Positions 25,770 to 35,471 are shown, counted from the first letter of the stretch. The stretch: 64,000 nt of DNA from CAVQNQ01 sp963714205 (GCA_963714205.1 CAVQNQ010000008.1:62001-126000), one strand, 5' to 3'. Numbers and translations are program-made. The notes: generated by a model from the letters alone, not told the origin.

Positions 25770-26564
25770 TCACCGCTTGGCTTCCTGCCACAGTGCCTCC
25801 ATCTCCTCGATGCTCGCGTCTGCGGGCCGGCGGCCGCGTTCCGCCAGACGGCGTTCAATATAGGCGAACCGCTCGCGGAACTTCGCATTGGTCTTGCGCA
25901 GCGCCTGCTCCGGATCCACCTTGACGAAGCGGGCCAGGTTCACCAGCACGAATAGCAAGTCGCCAAGTTCGTCTTCCATCTCCTGGGGAGCGCCCCGCCG
26001 CCGCGCTTCATCGAACTCGGCCAGCTCCTCGTGAAGCTTCTCCAGCACCTGGCCCGGATTCTCCCAATCGAAACCCACCCCGGCGGCCCGCGACGTGATC
26101 TGCTGCGCCTCGATCAGCGCCGGCAGCGCGCGCGGCACGCCCGCCAGCAGCCCATCTCCCTGGCGGCCCTTGCGCCTCTTCTCCTCGGCCTTGATCTCGC
26201 CCCAGATGCGCTTGACGTCGCCGGACGTTTCCGCCGATTCCTCGCCGAAGACGTGCGGATGCCGTCGGACCAGCTTGCGATTGATGGCGTCCAGCGCATC
26301 CTCGATGCTGAAGAGTTTCCGCTCCGCCCCTATTTCCGCGAAGAAGACGGCCTGCAAAAGGAAATCGCCCAACTCCTCGGCCACCTCGTTCCACTCGCGC
26401 CGGTCGATGGCATCCAGCAGCTCATAGGTCTCTTCGAGCGTATAGGGTTTGATGCTGTCAAAAGTCTGCTCGCGATCCCAAGGGCAGCCGTCCGGCGCGC
26501 GCAAACGCGCCATGATCTCGATCAGTCTCTGAAACTTGTCGCCTGCGGATGAACCGGGTTCCAT
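25770..26564 (-). CDS. mazG: Nucleoside triphosphate pyrophosphohydrolase MazG
   Basis: A 264-residue protein with two MazG repeats. The first has APDGCPWDREQT, then EETYELLDAI and EELGDFLLQ; the second has LHEELAEFDEA and EDELGDLLFVL. These Glu/Asp clusters bind the magnesium ions. It hydrolyses (d)NTPs, including damaged nucleotides and possibly the ppGpp precursor pool, to monophosphates and pyrophosphate in the cytoplasm. The ATG at 26564 gives the usual N-terminus. It lies 55 bases upstream of the EamA gene on the same strand and may share a transcript. Confidence 0.95.
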   Translation of the reverse strand: MEPGSSAGDKFQRLIEIMARLRAPDGCPWDREQTFDSIKPYTLEETYELLDAIDRREWNEVAEELGDFLLQAVFFAEIGAERKLFSIEDALDAINRKLVRRHPHVFGEESAETSGDVKRIWGEIKAEEKRRKGRQGDGLLAGVPRALPALIEAQQITSRAAGVGFDWENPGQVLEKLHEELAEFDEARRRGAPQEMEDELGDLLFVLVNLARFVKVDPEQALRKTNAKFRERFAYIERRLAERGRRPADASIEEMEALWQEAKR

Positions 26565-26753
26565 GGTGGGAAGCGAAACTTGTCCGATGATTCCTCAATG
26601 TAACATATACTTGCGCCCGTTCAGTTCGTCGCCGAACGCTTCCGGAGCTGTTGAGGATCGTACCTCGTTTGTGCGCTGCGCCTTACGCTTCCCCGCGTAG
26701 CTGTCTGAGCCTTCACGGAAACAAGTCTTTCTCATTGTTACCCTCGAATTAAC

Positions 26754-26772
26754 ACTAAAGGGGAACTTTAGT
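26754..26772 (+). promoter_or_regulatory. Perfect inverted repeat just upstream of a TonB receptor start
   Basis: ACTAAAG-GGGAA-CTTTAGT forms a 7-base-pair stem with a 5-base loop. It ends directly before the ribosome binding site AGGAGGG of the receptor gene. In mRNA it would form a small hairpin beside the ribosome binding site; as DNA it could be an operator. Confidence 0.4.
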
Positions 26773-26786
26773 AGGAGGGAAAATCT

Positions 26787-29700
26787 ATGGTCAAGAAACG
26801 GATGATACTACTATTGGTCTGTTTACTGTTACTGCCACTTGCCCCCATATGGGCGCAAGCGACTGGTGGGACGTTTTCAGGCCGTGTTACGAACGCTTCG
26901 GGCGCGAACGTCCCCAACGCCGCGGTCACCATCACCGAGATCAACACTAACGCCACGCAGAGGGTTCTCACAGGGCCGGACGGCACGTTCTCAATCGGGG
27001 GCCTGGCTGTGGGCACCTATCGAGTGGATGTGGAGATAACCGGTTACAAGCGCACTTCCCAGCAGAATATCGAGCTGACTGCCAGCGGTCCGGTGTCCGT
27101 CAACGTCACGCTTGAAGCCGGCAATGTGAACGAGACTGTCGAAGTCCAGGGGTCCGCTCCGGTCATTCAGACCGATAACGCCCAAATCGGCGTGGCTCTG
27201 GGGACGCGGACGGTTCGCGAGCTGCCCGTCGTGGATCGGAATTACCAGCAACTGATCGAGTTGCAGCCCGGCATCACGCCGCCGCAACCGGCCTATGACT
27301 TAGTCCAGGACCCGGCTCGCAACCGCTACTTCTCGACTAACGGACAATCGCCTCTGGTTAATATGCCGCAAGTGGACGGAGTCATGAACCTCGAGCCTTT
27401 CAGCGGCTCGGCGGTGCGCGTGCAGCCCGAGGAATCCATCCAGCAGTTGAATATTGTCAGCGCCAATCCAACCGTCGAGAACGGTTTCGCGGCCGGAACC
27501 TTCTATACGCCCGTTACGCGCGGAGGAACCAACGGCTGGCACGGCAGCCTCTTCGAGTTCTACAACGGCAACATCCTGAATACCCGCAGCTTCTTCAACA
27601 CCGCCGGGAACCCCGACGCGCGCTTCACTTACAACCAGATGGGCGCGACCGTCGGCGGAGCCATCGTGCCGGATAAGACTTTCTTTTTCGGTTCCTATGA
27701 GGGGACTTTCGCCAATGGCGGCATGACCCAACTGGCCACCGTACCCACGTCCCAGGCGGTCACAGGCAATTTCAGCGCGATACCCGGGCTGACGGTCGTC
27801 AACCCGTCCACCGGCCTTCCGTATGCCGGCAACACCCTCGCGCCCGGGCAGATCAATCCGACCGCGGCGGCTATCGCGGGCTTGCTGCCCTCGCCTAATC
27901 TGCCGGGTTATGTCGATAACTACGTCTCTAACACGCCCTTCCGCAACGATGTAAGCAAATTCGACGGCAAGATCGATCAGCATTTCAGCGATCGCACCTC
28001 GGCCTTCCTGCGCTACGGATACAGCAACTTCTGGGCGTCCCAAGACTCTCCATACGGCTCAACGATCGGCGCCGGCACGAACGATCGCCTTCTGGCGCAA
28101 AATGCGGTTGCCGGCGTGACTCACGAAATCACGCCCTCTCTCATCACCGATTTCCGGTTCGGATACAACCGTTACGACCAGAAACTCAATTACAACGGCG
28201 ATCAGAGCGCCCTCGGTATCGGCACAAACAACCTAACCGGAATCAATATCAACGGGATGCTGCCCATCGGCGCTACAGCCTATCTCCCCGAGAACGCTGT
28301 CGACAATACCTTCGACTGGGCGTGGAATTGGAGTCTCCATACCACCACCCACAATATCAAGTGGGGCGTGGACGTCCGGCGCATCCGGTCGGATGGCTTC
28401 ACGGAAACGCCTTTCACTTCTGCGTTCGGTCCCAACGGCACGGCCTATTTTGGTCCCGGCGCCACCCTGGCAAACGGGGCTGCTTTGTCGCCGTACGGCG
28501 AGTTCTATAACTCGTTTGCCTCATTTCTGGCGGGAGCGCCTTCACAGGTCGGACTCAGCAGCTATCTGACGACGCCCACCATCCGCCAGACCGAGTACTC
28601 CGCCTGGATTGGCGACACCTTGAAGTTCATGCAGCGCTTCACCCTGGATCTTGGGCTTCGCTACGATATCTTCAGCCCGCTCTCGCCGCGCAATCCCGGC
28701 GGCGCGGAGTACTACGATTCCACAACCGACACCTTCAGCTACGCTGGCACCAGCCCAACTCCCATGGGATCGGGGCTCTATCAACTCCATAACTTCGCGC
28801 CCCGTATCGGCCTCGCGGCCGCCGTCACGAAGAAGACCGCCATCCGCGCCGCTTACGGAATCCAGTACTTCCAGAATCCCTACCTGTACTCCGGTTTCAT
28901 GGCGCCCGCCACCGGCTTTGTCAGCGGCTTGCAAGGAGTTTACGGCTCTGCGCCGATTACCGGCGTCTTCGGCCCCACCACCACCAACCCTAACGCACCG
29001 ACGGGCGCTCTGCTGAATGCTCCAGGCGACAACCTGCCGGCCACCGTGCTCTCTCGAAACACTCCGACGCCTTATGTCCAGCAGTTCAGCGCGCAACTGC
29101 AGCAGGAGTTCTACTGGACCACCGTACTCTCGTTGGGCTATGTCGGCTCCGTGGACCGTCACCTTAGTTACTTCGATGAGCTGAACGGCGCCCTGCCTGG
29201 CACGGGCATCACCGGTCTGCCCTTTTACTCGACGACGGGCCGCACCGCCAGCACGTTGTACGTCAACAACGGCTTGACCAGCAACTACAACGCGCTTCAG
29301 GTCAGCCTCAACAAGCGCTTCTCGCAGGGCTTGAGTTTCATGGCGTCTTACACCTGGTCTAAGGCATTGGGATATACCAGCGGAAACAACTTCCTGCTGA
29401 ATCCCTCGAACCTTGGCTCCAATTACGGCCCGCTGGATTGGGATCACCAGAACGTGCTCACCATCAGCCACCTCTGGGAGCTTCCCTTCGGCCGCCATGG
29501 CAACTCGATGGCCTCCACCATTCTCGGCGGTTGGGAGCTGAACGGGATCTTCTCCTGGAACGACGGCTCCCCGCTTACCATTACAGCGGACCCCATCTCG
29601 TGCGCCTGCCCGAACAGCACCGTCTTCGCCAGCCCGAGCGGCAATGGCCCCGTGGTGTTGAACTCCGGCACGACGTACCTGAATCCGGCCGCCTTCACGA

Positions 29701-29975
29701 CTACCCCGGGAACGAACGGCGCCTTGGGCCGCGGTTCCATCTTCGGCCCCGGCTACCGCAATTACGATTTGGCCCTGTTCAAGAACTTCCGCTATCACGA
29801 ACGCTTCAATTTCGAGTTGCGCGGAGAGGCTTACAACCTGACAAACTCGCCGCATTTCGCGAATCCGGTGACTAACGTTAGCGCCGCCGATTTCGGGCAA
29901 TCCCTCAGCACAATCGGCACGTATAACGGAGCGTTCGGGCGGCAGATCAACCTGGGGCTACGGCTGATGTTCTGA
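26787..29975 (+). CDS. Oar-like TonB-dependent outer membrane receptor with carboxypeptidase-regulatory domain
   Basis: A 1062-residue protein. A signal peptide (1-24, ending APIWAQ) is followed by a carboxypeptidase-D regulatory-like domain (GTFSGRVTNASGANVPNAAV, residues 26-115), a plug (VNETVEVQGSAPVIQTDNAQ and on) and a large beta-barrel that ends in the aromatic residue of the C-terminal strand (RQINLGLRLMF). The ribosome binding site AGGAGGG is strong. This architecture is abundant in Solibacter-group genomes, where it is thought to import oligosaccharides or other polymers or to help adhesion. No TonB or binding protein is next to it, so the ligand cannot be named. Its 3' end overlaps the convergent gene at 29958 by 18 bases. 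Confidence 0.9.
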   Translation: MVKKRMILLLVCLLLLPLAPIWAQATGGTFSGRVTNASGANVPNAAVTITEINTNATQRVLTGPDGTFSIGGLAVGTYRVDVEITGYKRTSQQNIELTASGPVSVNVTLEAGNVNETVEVQGSAPVIQTDNAQIGVALGTRTVRELPVVDRNYQQLIELQPGITPPQPAYDLVQDPARNRYFSTNGQSPLVNMPQVDGVMNLEPFSGSAVRVQPEESIQQLNIVSANPTVENGFAAGTFYTPVTRGGTNGWHGSLFEFYNGNILNTRSFFNTAGNPDARFTYNQMGATVGGAIVPDKTFFFGSYEGTFANGGMTQLATVPTSQAVTGNFSAIPGLTVVNPSTGLPYAGNTLAPGQINPTAAAIAGLLPSPNLPGYVDNYVSNTPFRNDVSKFDGKIDQHFSDRTSAFLRYGYSNFWASQDSPYGSTIGAGTNDRLLAQNAVAGVTHEITPSLITDFRFGYNRYDQKLNYNGDQSALGIGTNNLTGININGMLPIGATAYLPENAVDNTFDWAWNWSLHTTTHNIKWGVDVRRIRSDGFTETPFTSAFGPNGTAYFGPGATLANGAALSPYGEFYNSFASFLAGAPSQVGLSSYLTTPTIRQTEYSAWIGDTLKFMQRFTLDLGLRYDIFSPLSPRNPGGAEYYDSTTDTFSYAGTSPTPMGSGLYQLHNFAPRIGLAAAVTKKTAIRAAYGIQYFQNPYLYSGFMAPATGFVSGLQGVYGSAPITGVFGPTTTNPNAPTGALLNAPGDNLPATVLSRNTPTPYVQQFSAQLQQEFYWTTVLSLGYVGSVDRHLSYFDELNGALPGTGITGLPFYSTTGRTASTLYVNNGLTSNYNALQVSLNKRFSQGLSFMASYTWSKALGYTSGNNFLLNPSNLGSNYGPLDWDHQNVLTISHLWELPFGRHGNSMASTILGGWELNGIFSWNDGSPLTITADPISCACPNSTVFASPSGNGPVVLNSGTTYLNPAAFTTTPGTNGALGRGSIFGPGYRNYDLALFKNFRYHERFNFELRGEAYNLTNSPHFANPVTNVSAADFGQSLSTIGTYNGAFGRQINLGLRLMF

Positions 29976-30635
29976 CAACGCATCCGGGGCGGGTTCCGCG
30001 CCCGCCCCGCCTTCTTCGATCGCCTGCAAATCGCCGGTGGCAAATTCCAACTTCCGCTTGGATACCAGGTCGTTCAACGGCTGAGCGGCCTTGGCCAGTC
30101 CTGAAGCGGCATGCTCGGTAGTTCGCGCCAGGATGTGATAGATCTCATGGGCCACCACGCGCGCCAGCGCCCGGTTGAGGGCGAGCTGCCGCTCCTCCTG
30201 GCCGGCCGCGTAGCCCATGAATGCGAGCGCTTTCCGCACTTCATCGCACTTCACTTCCGCGTACGGCAGGACGCCGCCCTGATCCACCCTCGTAAACGCC
30301 AGCGTGCTGATTTCCCCCAGACTTCCAAAATCGCTGCCCGCCGGCGCCCATCCCTCCACGGTGCACCTGCCGTGGAACTTCAGCACCACCAGCCCGGCGA
30401 ACGCCTTCCTGCCGCGATTGTCCCGCACCAGCCCCCAATCCAATGCCATGCCCGCCGGCTTCAGCAGCTCCTGAACCTGGTCCTCCATCCCGGTCAGCCA
30501 GCCCGCGCCTGGAACCGAGTCGAAGTCCATGAAGACACCGATCGAAGGGGAGACGGGCGATTTGGGCGGGGTCTGGGCAAACGCAAGGATAGCTGGCAAG
30601 GTCAGCCAAACGATCGATTGCGGGATCCCGGGCAT
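29958..30635 (-). CDS. Secreted hypothetical protein with an HExxH metalloprotease-like motif
   Basis: A 225-residue protein with a signal peptide (1-21, ending LAFAQ). Near residue 165 it carries VVAHEIYHILA, a HExxH zinc-binding pattern, with a further His in the sequence TTEHAASGLAK downstream that could be the third ligand. The domain before it (GVFMDFDSVPGAGWLTGMED) is not a family I know. Secreted proteins of this kind occur in Acidobacteriota; a zinc metallopeptidase is plausible but not shown. The gene converges on the TonB receptor and overlaps its end by 18 bases. Confidence 0.65.
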   Translation of the reverse strand: MPGIPQSIVWLTLPAILAFAQTPPKSPVSPSIGVFMDFDSVPGAGWLTGMEDQVQELLKPAGMALDWGLVRDNRGRKAFAGLVVLKFHGRCTVEGWAPAGSDFGSLGEISTLAFTRVDQGGVLPYAEVKCDEVRKALAFMGYAAGQEERQLALNRALARVVAHEIYHILARTTEHAASGLAKAAQPLNDLVSKRKLEFATGDLQAIEEGGAGAEPAPDALSEHQP

Positions 30636-30640
30636 GGTCT

Positions 30641-30670
30641 ACCTGTGGTAGAAAACATCCTATCACAGGT
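30641..30670. promoter_or_regulatory. Inverted repeat upstream of the HExxH protein gene
   Basis: ACCTGTGGTAG (30641-30651) faces CTATCACAGGT (30660-30670) with one mismatch and an 8-base spacer. It lies five bases upstream of the ATG at 30635 and covers the place where the ribosome would bind. It may be an operator or an mRNA hairpin. Confidence 0.35.
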
Positions 30671-30732
30671 GAACTATTTCACGCCGGGCGGCCTTTCAGT
30701 GGGTCGTAGCGTACACGACGTAGTTGACGCCG

Positions 30733-33306
30733 TTACTTGGCGTCGCGCCAGTTCTCGCCCGTCCCCACGTCCACCAGCATCGGCACCTTGAGCGCGCAGA
30801 CTCCCTCCATCTCGCGCTTCACCAGGCCGGCCAGCGCCGCAGTCTCCTCGGGCGGACATTCGAAAACCAGCTCGTCGTGCACCTGGAGCAGCATGGCGGC
30901 GCGCAGTCCGGCGGCCTCCAGCGCGGCGTCGATCCGCACCATGGCCAGCTTGATCAGGTCCGCCGCGGTCCCCTGCAAGGGCGAATTCACGGCCGTGCGC
31001 TCGGCGAAGCCGCGCAGATTCGGGTTGCGGCTGTTGATATCGGGGATGGGGCGCTCGCGGCCGAAGAGCGTCCGTGTCACTCCCGTGAGGCGCACCTCGG
31101 CGATAGTCTCGTCGATGAAGCGCCGCACGCCGCTATACCGCTCGAAATAATTCCGTATGTACTTCTCGGCCTCCGCCCGCGAAATCCCCAACTGCGCCGC
31201 CAGGCCGAACCCGCTGATGCCGTAGACGATTCCGAAATTCACCGCCTTGGCTTCCCGCCGCGCTTCCGGCGTGACCATGAGAGGCGGCACGCCCAGCACT
31301 TCCGACGCCGTGCGCGTATGGATATCCTCGCCGTTGCGAAAAGCCTCCAGCAGCAGCTCGTCTTCCGAAAAGTGCGCCAAAAGGCGCAGTTCGATCTGCG
31401 AGTAATCCGCCACCAGCAGTTTCCATCCCGCGCGGGGAATGAAAGCCGCGCGGATCTCCCGCCCCAAGGCCGTCCGGATGGGGATGTTTTGCAAATTGGG
31501 ATTGGATGAGGAAAGCCGCCCCGTGGCTGCGCCGGTCTGATTGAAGCTGGTATGCAGGCGCCCCGTGCGCGGGTCGATCAGCGCCGGAAGCGCGTCCACA
31601 TAAGTGCCCTTGAGTTTGGAGAGCTGGCGGTATTCCAGCACCTTGCGCACGATCTCGTGATCCGCCGCTAGTTCTTCCAGCACGTCGGCGGCGGTGGATA
31701 TCGTCTTCCCCTTGCCGTATTTCACCGGCGCGGGGAGCTTCAGATCTTCGAACAGCACTCGCCCAAGCTGCTGCGGCGAGGCGATGTTGAAGGGCTTTCC
31801 CGCCAGCTCGTGAACCTCGGCCGTGAGCCGCGCGATCTCGCGTTCCATCTGGACCGAGAGGCGCTTCAGCTCGTCGCAATCGATGCGCACGCCCGCGCGT
31901 TCCATGCGCGCCAGCACGCGCGCCAGCGGCAGCTCGATGGTGGAGTACAGCGGGCTCAGGCCGCGCTGCTCCACCGCCGGCGCCAGTTGCTTCCAGATCT
32001 CCAGCGCGATATCGGCGTGCTGCTCGGGCGCAGGCCCCAGCTTCAGATCCAGCCGCCGGCGCGCCTGCTCGTCCAGCGGGCACCCGGAAGGATCGGCGTC
32101 CAGCAGGAAAGCGTACAGCATCACGTCGTGCTCGAAGCCCCGCCCCTCGATGCCCATGCGATCCAGCTCGAGGAGCGCCGATTTCACATCGCAAGCGATT
32201 TTCGGCGCGCGCGCGTCCTCCAGCCACGGTCTCAGGTGCGTCAGGTTCGGGCCCGTTACGGCCCGCGCCTCGCCGGCCTTCCAGGCCAGCCCGATGGTAT
32301 CCAGGGCGAACTCGCCCTCGGCCGATTTCGAGATCGCCACGGCCACCGGCGCGCCCTCCGGCACAGCCGCCAGCCATGCCCGCAGATCCTCGGGGCCGGC
32401 AATCACGGCGTAATCCCGCGCGCGCGCATCCTCGCTAGGCCCCAGCTCTCGGAGCAGGCTATGAAACTCCAGCTCTTTGTAAACGGCCTTCAGCCGCGCG
32501 GCATCGAACGGCCGCGCTTTCACCGCATCGAGCGAAAACTCCACCGGCACGTCGGTCGCGATAGTGGCCAGCCGGTGGCTCATGCGGATGCGCTCGATGT
32601 TGTTCTGGAGGCTCTCGCGGTAAACCTTCCGTTCCACCTCGGCCGCGCGCTCGATCAGCGCGTCGAGCGAGCCGAAGCGCTCGATCAGGTCGCGCGCGCC
32701 CTTTTCGCCGATTCCCGGCGCTCCCGGTATGTTGTCGATGGCATCCCCCTTGAGTGCCAGCAGGTCGGTGACCCGCTCCGGCCGCACGCCCATAAACGCC
32801 TGGACTTTTTCCGGGTCGTACCATTCGTCGTCCTTGGCGGGGTTCAGCATGGAAACCCGTTCGGTGACGAGCTGCATCATGTCTTTGTCGCTCGAGACGA
32901 TCACCACCTCGAAGCCCGCCTGCTCAGCGCGCCGCGCCAGCGTGCCGATTACATCGTCGGCTTCGAAGCCTGGGTATTCGAGGATCGGGATATTCATGGC
33001 TTCGAGCACCCGCCGCACATACGGAATCTGTTCGGCCAGGTCGGGAGGCGCTTCGGCGCGGTTGGCTTTGTATTCGGCGAACTCCTGCACCCTGTGAGTC
33101 GGCTCGCCGCTCTCGAATATCGCCGCGATATAGGGTGGGTCGTGCTGCTTGGCGAGCTTCCGCAGCATGTTGTTGAAAATGTAAACGGCCTCCGTCGAAA
33201 GCCCGGTGCTCGTGCGCATGGGGGGCGCGCCGCTGCGTGCGCGCGCGTGGTAGGCGCGAAAGATGAAGCCGAACGCGTCGATCAGGAAAAGCCGCTTCTG
33301 GGACAC
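30733..33306 (-). CDS. polA: DNA polymerase I
   Basis: An 857-residue family A polymerase starting at a GTG at 33306. The 5'-3' nuclease domain (1-290) has the usual patterns (GFEADDVIGTLA, SSDKDMMQLV, ALKGDAIDNIPG). In the middle domain (about 310-460) the DEDD residues of the proofreading exonuclease are mostly missing: the first motif reads AVAISKSAEG instead of an Asp-x-Glu, so proofreading is probably lost, as in Taq-like enzymes. The polymerase domain has motif A (LVADYSQIELR, near 637), the O-helix KAVNFGIVYG and motif C (QVHDELVFE, near 810). It fills gaps in DNA repair and lagging-strand maturation. Divergent from lpxC. Confidence 0.95.
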   Translation of the reverse strand: MSQKRLFLIDAFGFIFRAYHARARSGAPPMRTSTGLSTEAVYIFNNMLRKLAKQHDPPYIAAIFESGEPTHRVQEFAEYKANRAEAPPDLAEQIPYVRRVLEAMNIPILEYPGFEADDVIGTLARRAEQAGFEVVIVSSDKDMMQLVTERVSMLNPAKDDEWYDPEKVQAFMGVRPERVTDLLALKGDAIDNIPGAPGIGEKGARDLIERFGSLDALIERAAEVERKVYRESLQNNIERIRMSHRLATIATDVPVEFSLDAVKARPFDAARLKAVYKELEFHSLLRELGPSEDARARDYAVIAGPEDLRAWLAAVPEGAPVAVAISKSAEGEFALDTIGLAWKAGEARAVTGPNLTHLRPWLEDARAPKIACDVKSALLELDRMGIEGRGFEHDVMLYAFLLDADPSGCPLDEQARRRLDLKLGPAPEQHADIALEIWKQLAPAVEQRGLSPLYSTIELPLARVLARMERAGVRIDCDELKRLSVQMEREIARLTAEVHELAGKPFNIASPQQLGRVLFEDLKLPAPVKYGKGKTISTAADVLEELAADHEIVRKVLEYRQLSKLKGTYVDALPALIDPRTGRLHTSFNQTGAATGRLSSSNPNLQNIPIRTALGREIRAAFIPRAGWKLLVADYSQIELRLLAHFSEDELLLEAFRNGEDIHTRTASEVLGVPPLMVTPEARREAKAVNFGIVYGISGFGLAAQLGISRAEAEKYIRNYFERYSGVRRFIDETIAEVRLTGVTRTLFGRERPIPDINSRNPNLRGFAERTAVNSPLQGTAADLIKLAMVRIDAALEAAGLRAAMLLQVHDELVFECPPEETAALAGLVKREMEGVCALKVPMLVDVGTGENWRDAK

Positions 33307-33466
33307 TGCCCATCATACCCGTTCCCGGCCGCGGACGGCGCGTTTGGGCCACAATCATTCCCCCAAGTGTTGCGTATTTGCCACAGCCCGAATGAGTAAC
33401 TCTCTTTGAAATCAACTGATTGAAGTTTGGGCCGGTGAGTTGCTATTCCCAAAAGTTATCGGACCT

Positions 33467-34357
33467 ATGTTGCGCTTTGAGACCACCGTCTGCCGCCCGG
33501 TCGAAGCCCGTGGCGTGGGGCTTCATAGCGGCGCCCCGGTGGGCATCCGGATTCTGCCTGCCCCGGCGGCCGCAGGCATCGTCTTCCTGCGGACCGATCT
33601 CGAGAACTTTCCCATACCGGCAAGCTGGCGCCACGTGGCGCGCGTCAGCTATGCCACCAGCCTGATGCGCCAAGGCGTCCTGATTTCCACCACCGAGCAC
33701 CTGCTCAGCGTGCTGTATTCCATGGGGATCGACAACGCCTATGTGGAAATCGACAATTTGGAAGTTCCCATTCTGGATGGCAGCGGCCTGCCATTCGTGC
33801 GCCTGATCGAGCGCGCCGGCATCCGCCCGTACCGCCGTAAGCGCCGCTATCTGCACATCCGGCGGCCCATTTCCGTGGAGGACAAGGGCAAGCGCATCAG
33901 CATCCTGCCGGACCAGGTGTTTCGCCTGACGTGCGATACGGATTACCCCGCTCCGGTAGGGCGCCAGTCCATCGAAATGGAAGTCGCGCCCGAGCGCTAC
34001 GCGAATGAGCTTGCCTTCGCCCGCACCTTCGGTTGGGAATCCGACCTGAACCAGATGCGTAATATGGGCCTGATCCGCGGCGCATCGCTCGAAAACGCCG
34101 TATGCTTCACCGGCGACGGCGTCTTGAACCCGGATGGATTGCGCTCCCCCGACGAGTGCTGCCGCCACAAAGCGCTGGATCTGATAGGGGATCTGGCGCT
34201 GCTGGGCCGCCCGCTGCTGGGCCACGTCATCGCCGAGCGGGCCGGCCACGCCATGCACGCCGCGCTGGTGGCACGCATCATGTCAGACCCCTCGCTGTAC
34301 GAGATCCTGACCCTCGACCAGCTCGCCTCGCGCGTGACCCGCGCGCTGGTCTCCTGA
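33467..34357 (+). CDS. lpxC: UDP-3-O-acyl-N-acetylglucosamine deacetylase
   Basis: A 296-residue enzyme that commits UDP-acyl-GlcNAc to lipid A synthesis in the cytoplasm. I take the ATG at 33467 (MLRFETTVCRPVEARGVGLHSG is the standard N-terminus); an ATG nine codons earlier is less likely. The zinc ligands and catalytic residues are visible: STTEHLLS (Glu and His), RHKALDLIGDLAL (His and Asp) and the general acid His in RAGHAMHAAL. The family's long hydrophobic-passage insert is present. This gene shows that the organism makes lipopolysaccharide. It stands alone with only a weak ribosome binding site. Confidence 0.95.
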   Translation: MLRFETTVCRPVEARGVGLHSGAPVGIRILPAPAAAGIVFLRTDLENFPIPASWRHVARVSYATSLMRQGVLISTTEHLLSVLYSMGIDNAYVEIDNLEVPILDGSGLPFVRLIERAGIRPYRRKRRYLHIRRPISVEDKGKRISILPDQVFRLTCDTDYPAPVGRQSIEMEVAPERYANELAFARTFGWESDLNQMRNMGLIRGASLENAVCFTGDGVLNPDGLRSPDECCRHKALDLIGDLALLGRPLLGHVIAERAGHAMHAALVARIMSDPSLYEILTLDQLASRVTRALVS

Positions 34358-34366
34358 TTCATCGGG

Positions 34367-34372
34367 TATAAT
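34367..34372 (+). promoter_or_regulatory. Candidate -10 box of the beta-propeller gene
   Basis: TATAAT occurs 30 bases upstream of the ATG at 34402, within the 44-base gap after lpxC. No good -35 box is found 16-18 bases before it. Confidence 0.3.
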
Positions 34373-34401
34373 TCCTCCAGCACCTTGAGAGGGAGGGGAT
34401 C

Positions 34402-35418
34402 ATGTCGAGAGCGTGGATTCTGCCGGTCGCGGTGTGCCTGGCCGCTATGACGTATTCCGCCCAGCAAGCCGACCGTCTCACGCCTGCCGCCGCCGGTCTG
34501 CTGATCGTTGCCAATAAGGGCGACCACACCCTGGGGATCGTCGATCCGGTATCCGGGCGGCAGGTGGCTACCGTGCCCGAAGGCGGAGTTACTGGCCATG
34601 AGCTGACCGCTTCGTCCGATGGCAAGACCGCCTATGTTCCCATCTACGGCGATTCCGGCGTGGGCCAGCCCGGCTCGGATGGCCGGAACATGGTGGTTAT
34701 CGACTTGGCCGCGCGCAAAGTAGTGGGCCACGTGGATTTCGGACACGGCGTGCGTCCGCACTGCCCTCTGTTCGGCCCCGATGGCTTGCTCTATGTCACC
34801 ACGGAACTCGATAATACCGTTAGCGTCATCGATCCGCGCACGATGAAAATCGTGGGGTCCGCCCCCACCGGCCAGCCGGAGTCCCACATGCTGGCAATCT
34901 CGCGCGATGGCCGCCTCGGCTATACCGCCAACGTCGGTCCCGGCACGGTTTCGGTTCTGGATCTTCAGGCGCGGAAGACGCTGGCCGTGATCGCGGTGGC
35001 GCCGCACGTGCAGCGCATTTCGCTTTCTCCGGATGACAGCCTGGTTTTCACTTCCGATACCACCCAGCCGAGGCTCGCCGCGATCGATACGGCCTCCCGG
35101 ACGGTGAAGCAATGGATTCCCCTGCCGGCCGAAGGCTACGGCTCCGCCTCTACCGGCGACGGCCGCTGGCTGCTCATCGCCGTCCCCAGGGCCAACCAGG
35201 TGGCCGCCATCGATCTGAGTTCCCTGAAAGTCGTCCACACCATCGACGTTCCCCACGCGCCGCAAGAGGTGCTGATCCGGCCGGATGGCCGCGTGGCTTA
35301 TGTTTCCTGCGATTCCAGCCACCAGGTGGCGGAACTGGACGTGGCGGCGTGGAAAGTGAACCGGCTCATCGATGCGGGCCGGGGCGTCGATGGCCTGGCG
35401 TGGGCCGCTTCACAATAG
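34402..35418 (+). CDS. Secreted YncE/YVTN-type beta-propeller protein
   Basis: A 338-residue protein with a signal peptide (1-20, AMTYSAQ). The rest consists of about seven beta-propeller blades with recurring patterns such as LLIVANKGDHTLGIVD, VSVIDPRTMKIVG and VSVLDLQARKTLAV. Propellers of this YncE/YVTN type are periplasmic or exported and bind partners or substrates; no enzyme activity can be inferred. The ribosome binding site GGGAGGGG precedes the ATG. It sits 53 bases upstream of the PQQ dehydrogenase and may be co-transcribed with it. Confidence 0.8.
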   Translation: MSRAWILPVAVCLAAMTYSAQQADRLTPAAAGLLIVANKGDHTLGIVDPVSGRQVATVPEGGVTGHELTASSDGKTAYVPIYGDSGVGQPGSDGRNMVVIDLAARKVVGHVDFGHGVRPHCPLFGPDGLLYVTTELDNTVSVIDPRTMKIVGSAPTGQPESHMLAISRDGRLGYTANVGPGTVSVLDLQARKTLAVIAVAPHVQRISLSPDDSLVFTSDTTQPRLAAIDTASRTVKQWIPLPAEGYGSASTGDGRWLLIAVPRANQVAAIDLSSLKVVHTIDVPHAPQEVLIRPDGRVAYVSCDSSHQVAELDVAAWKVNRLIDAGRGVDGLAWAASQ

Positions 35419-35471
35419 AGCATCTCCGCGTGCGGCGCTCGCATCTTTAACCTGATCGGACAAAATCGCAC

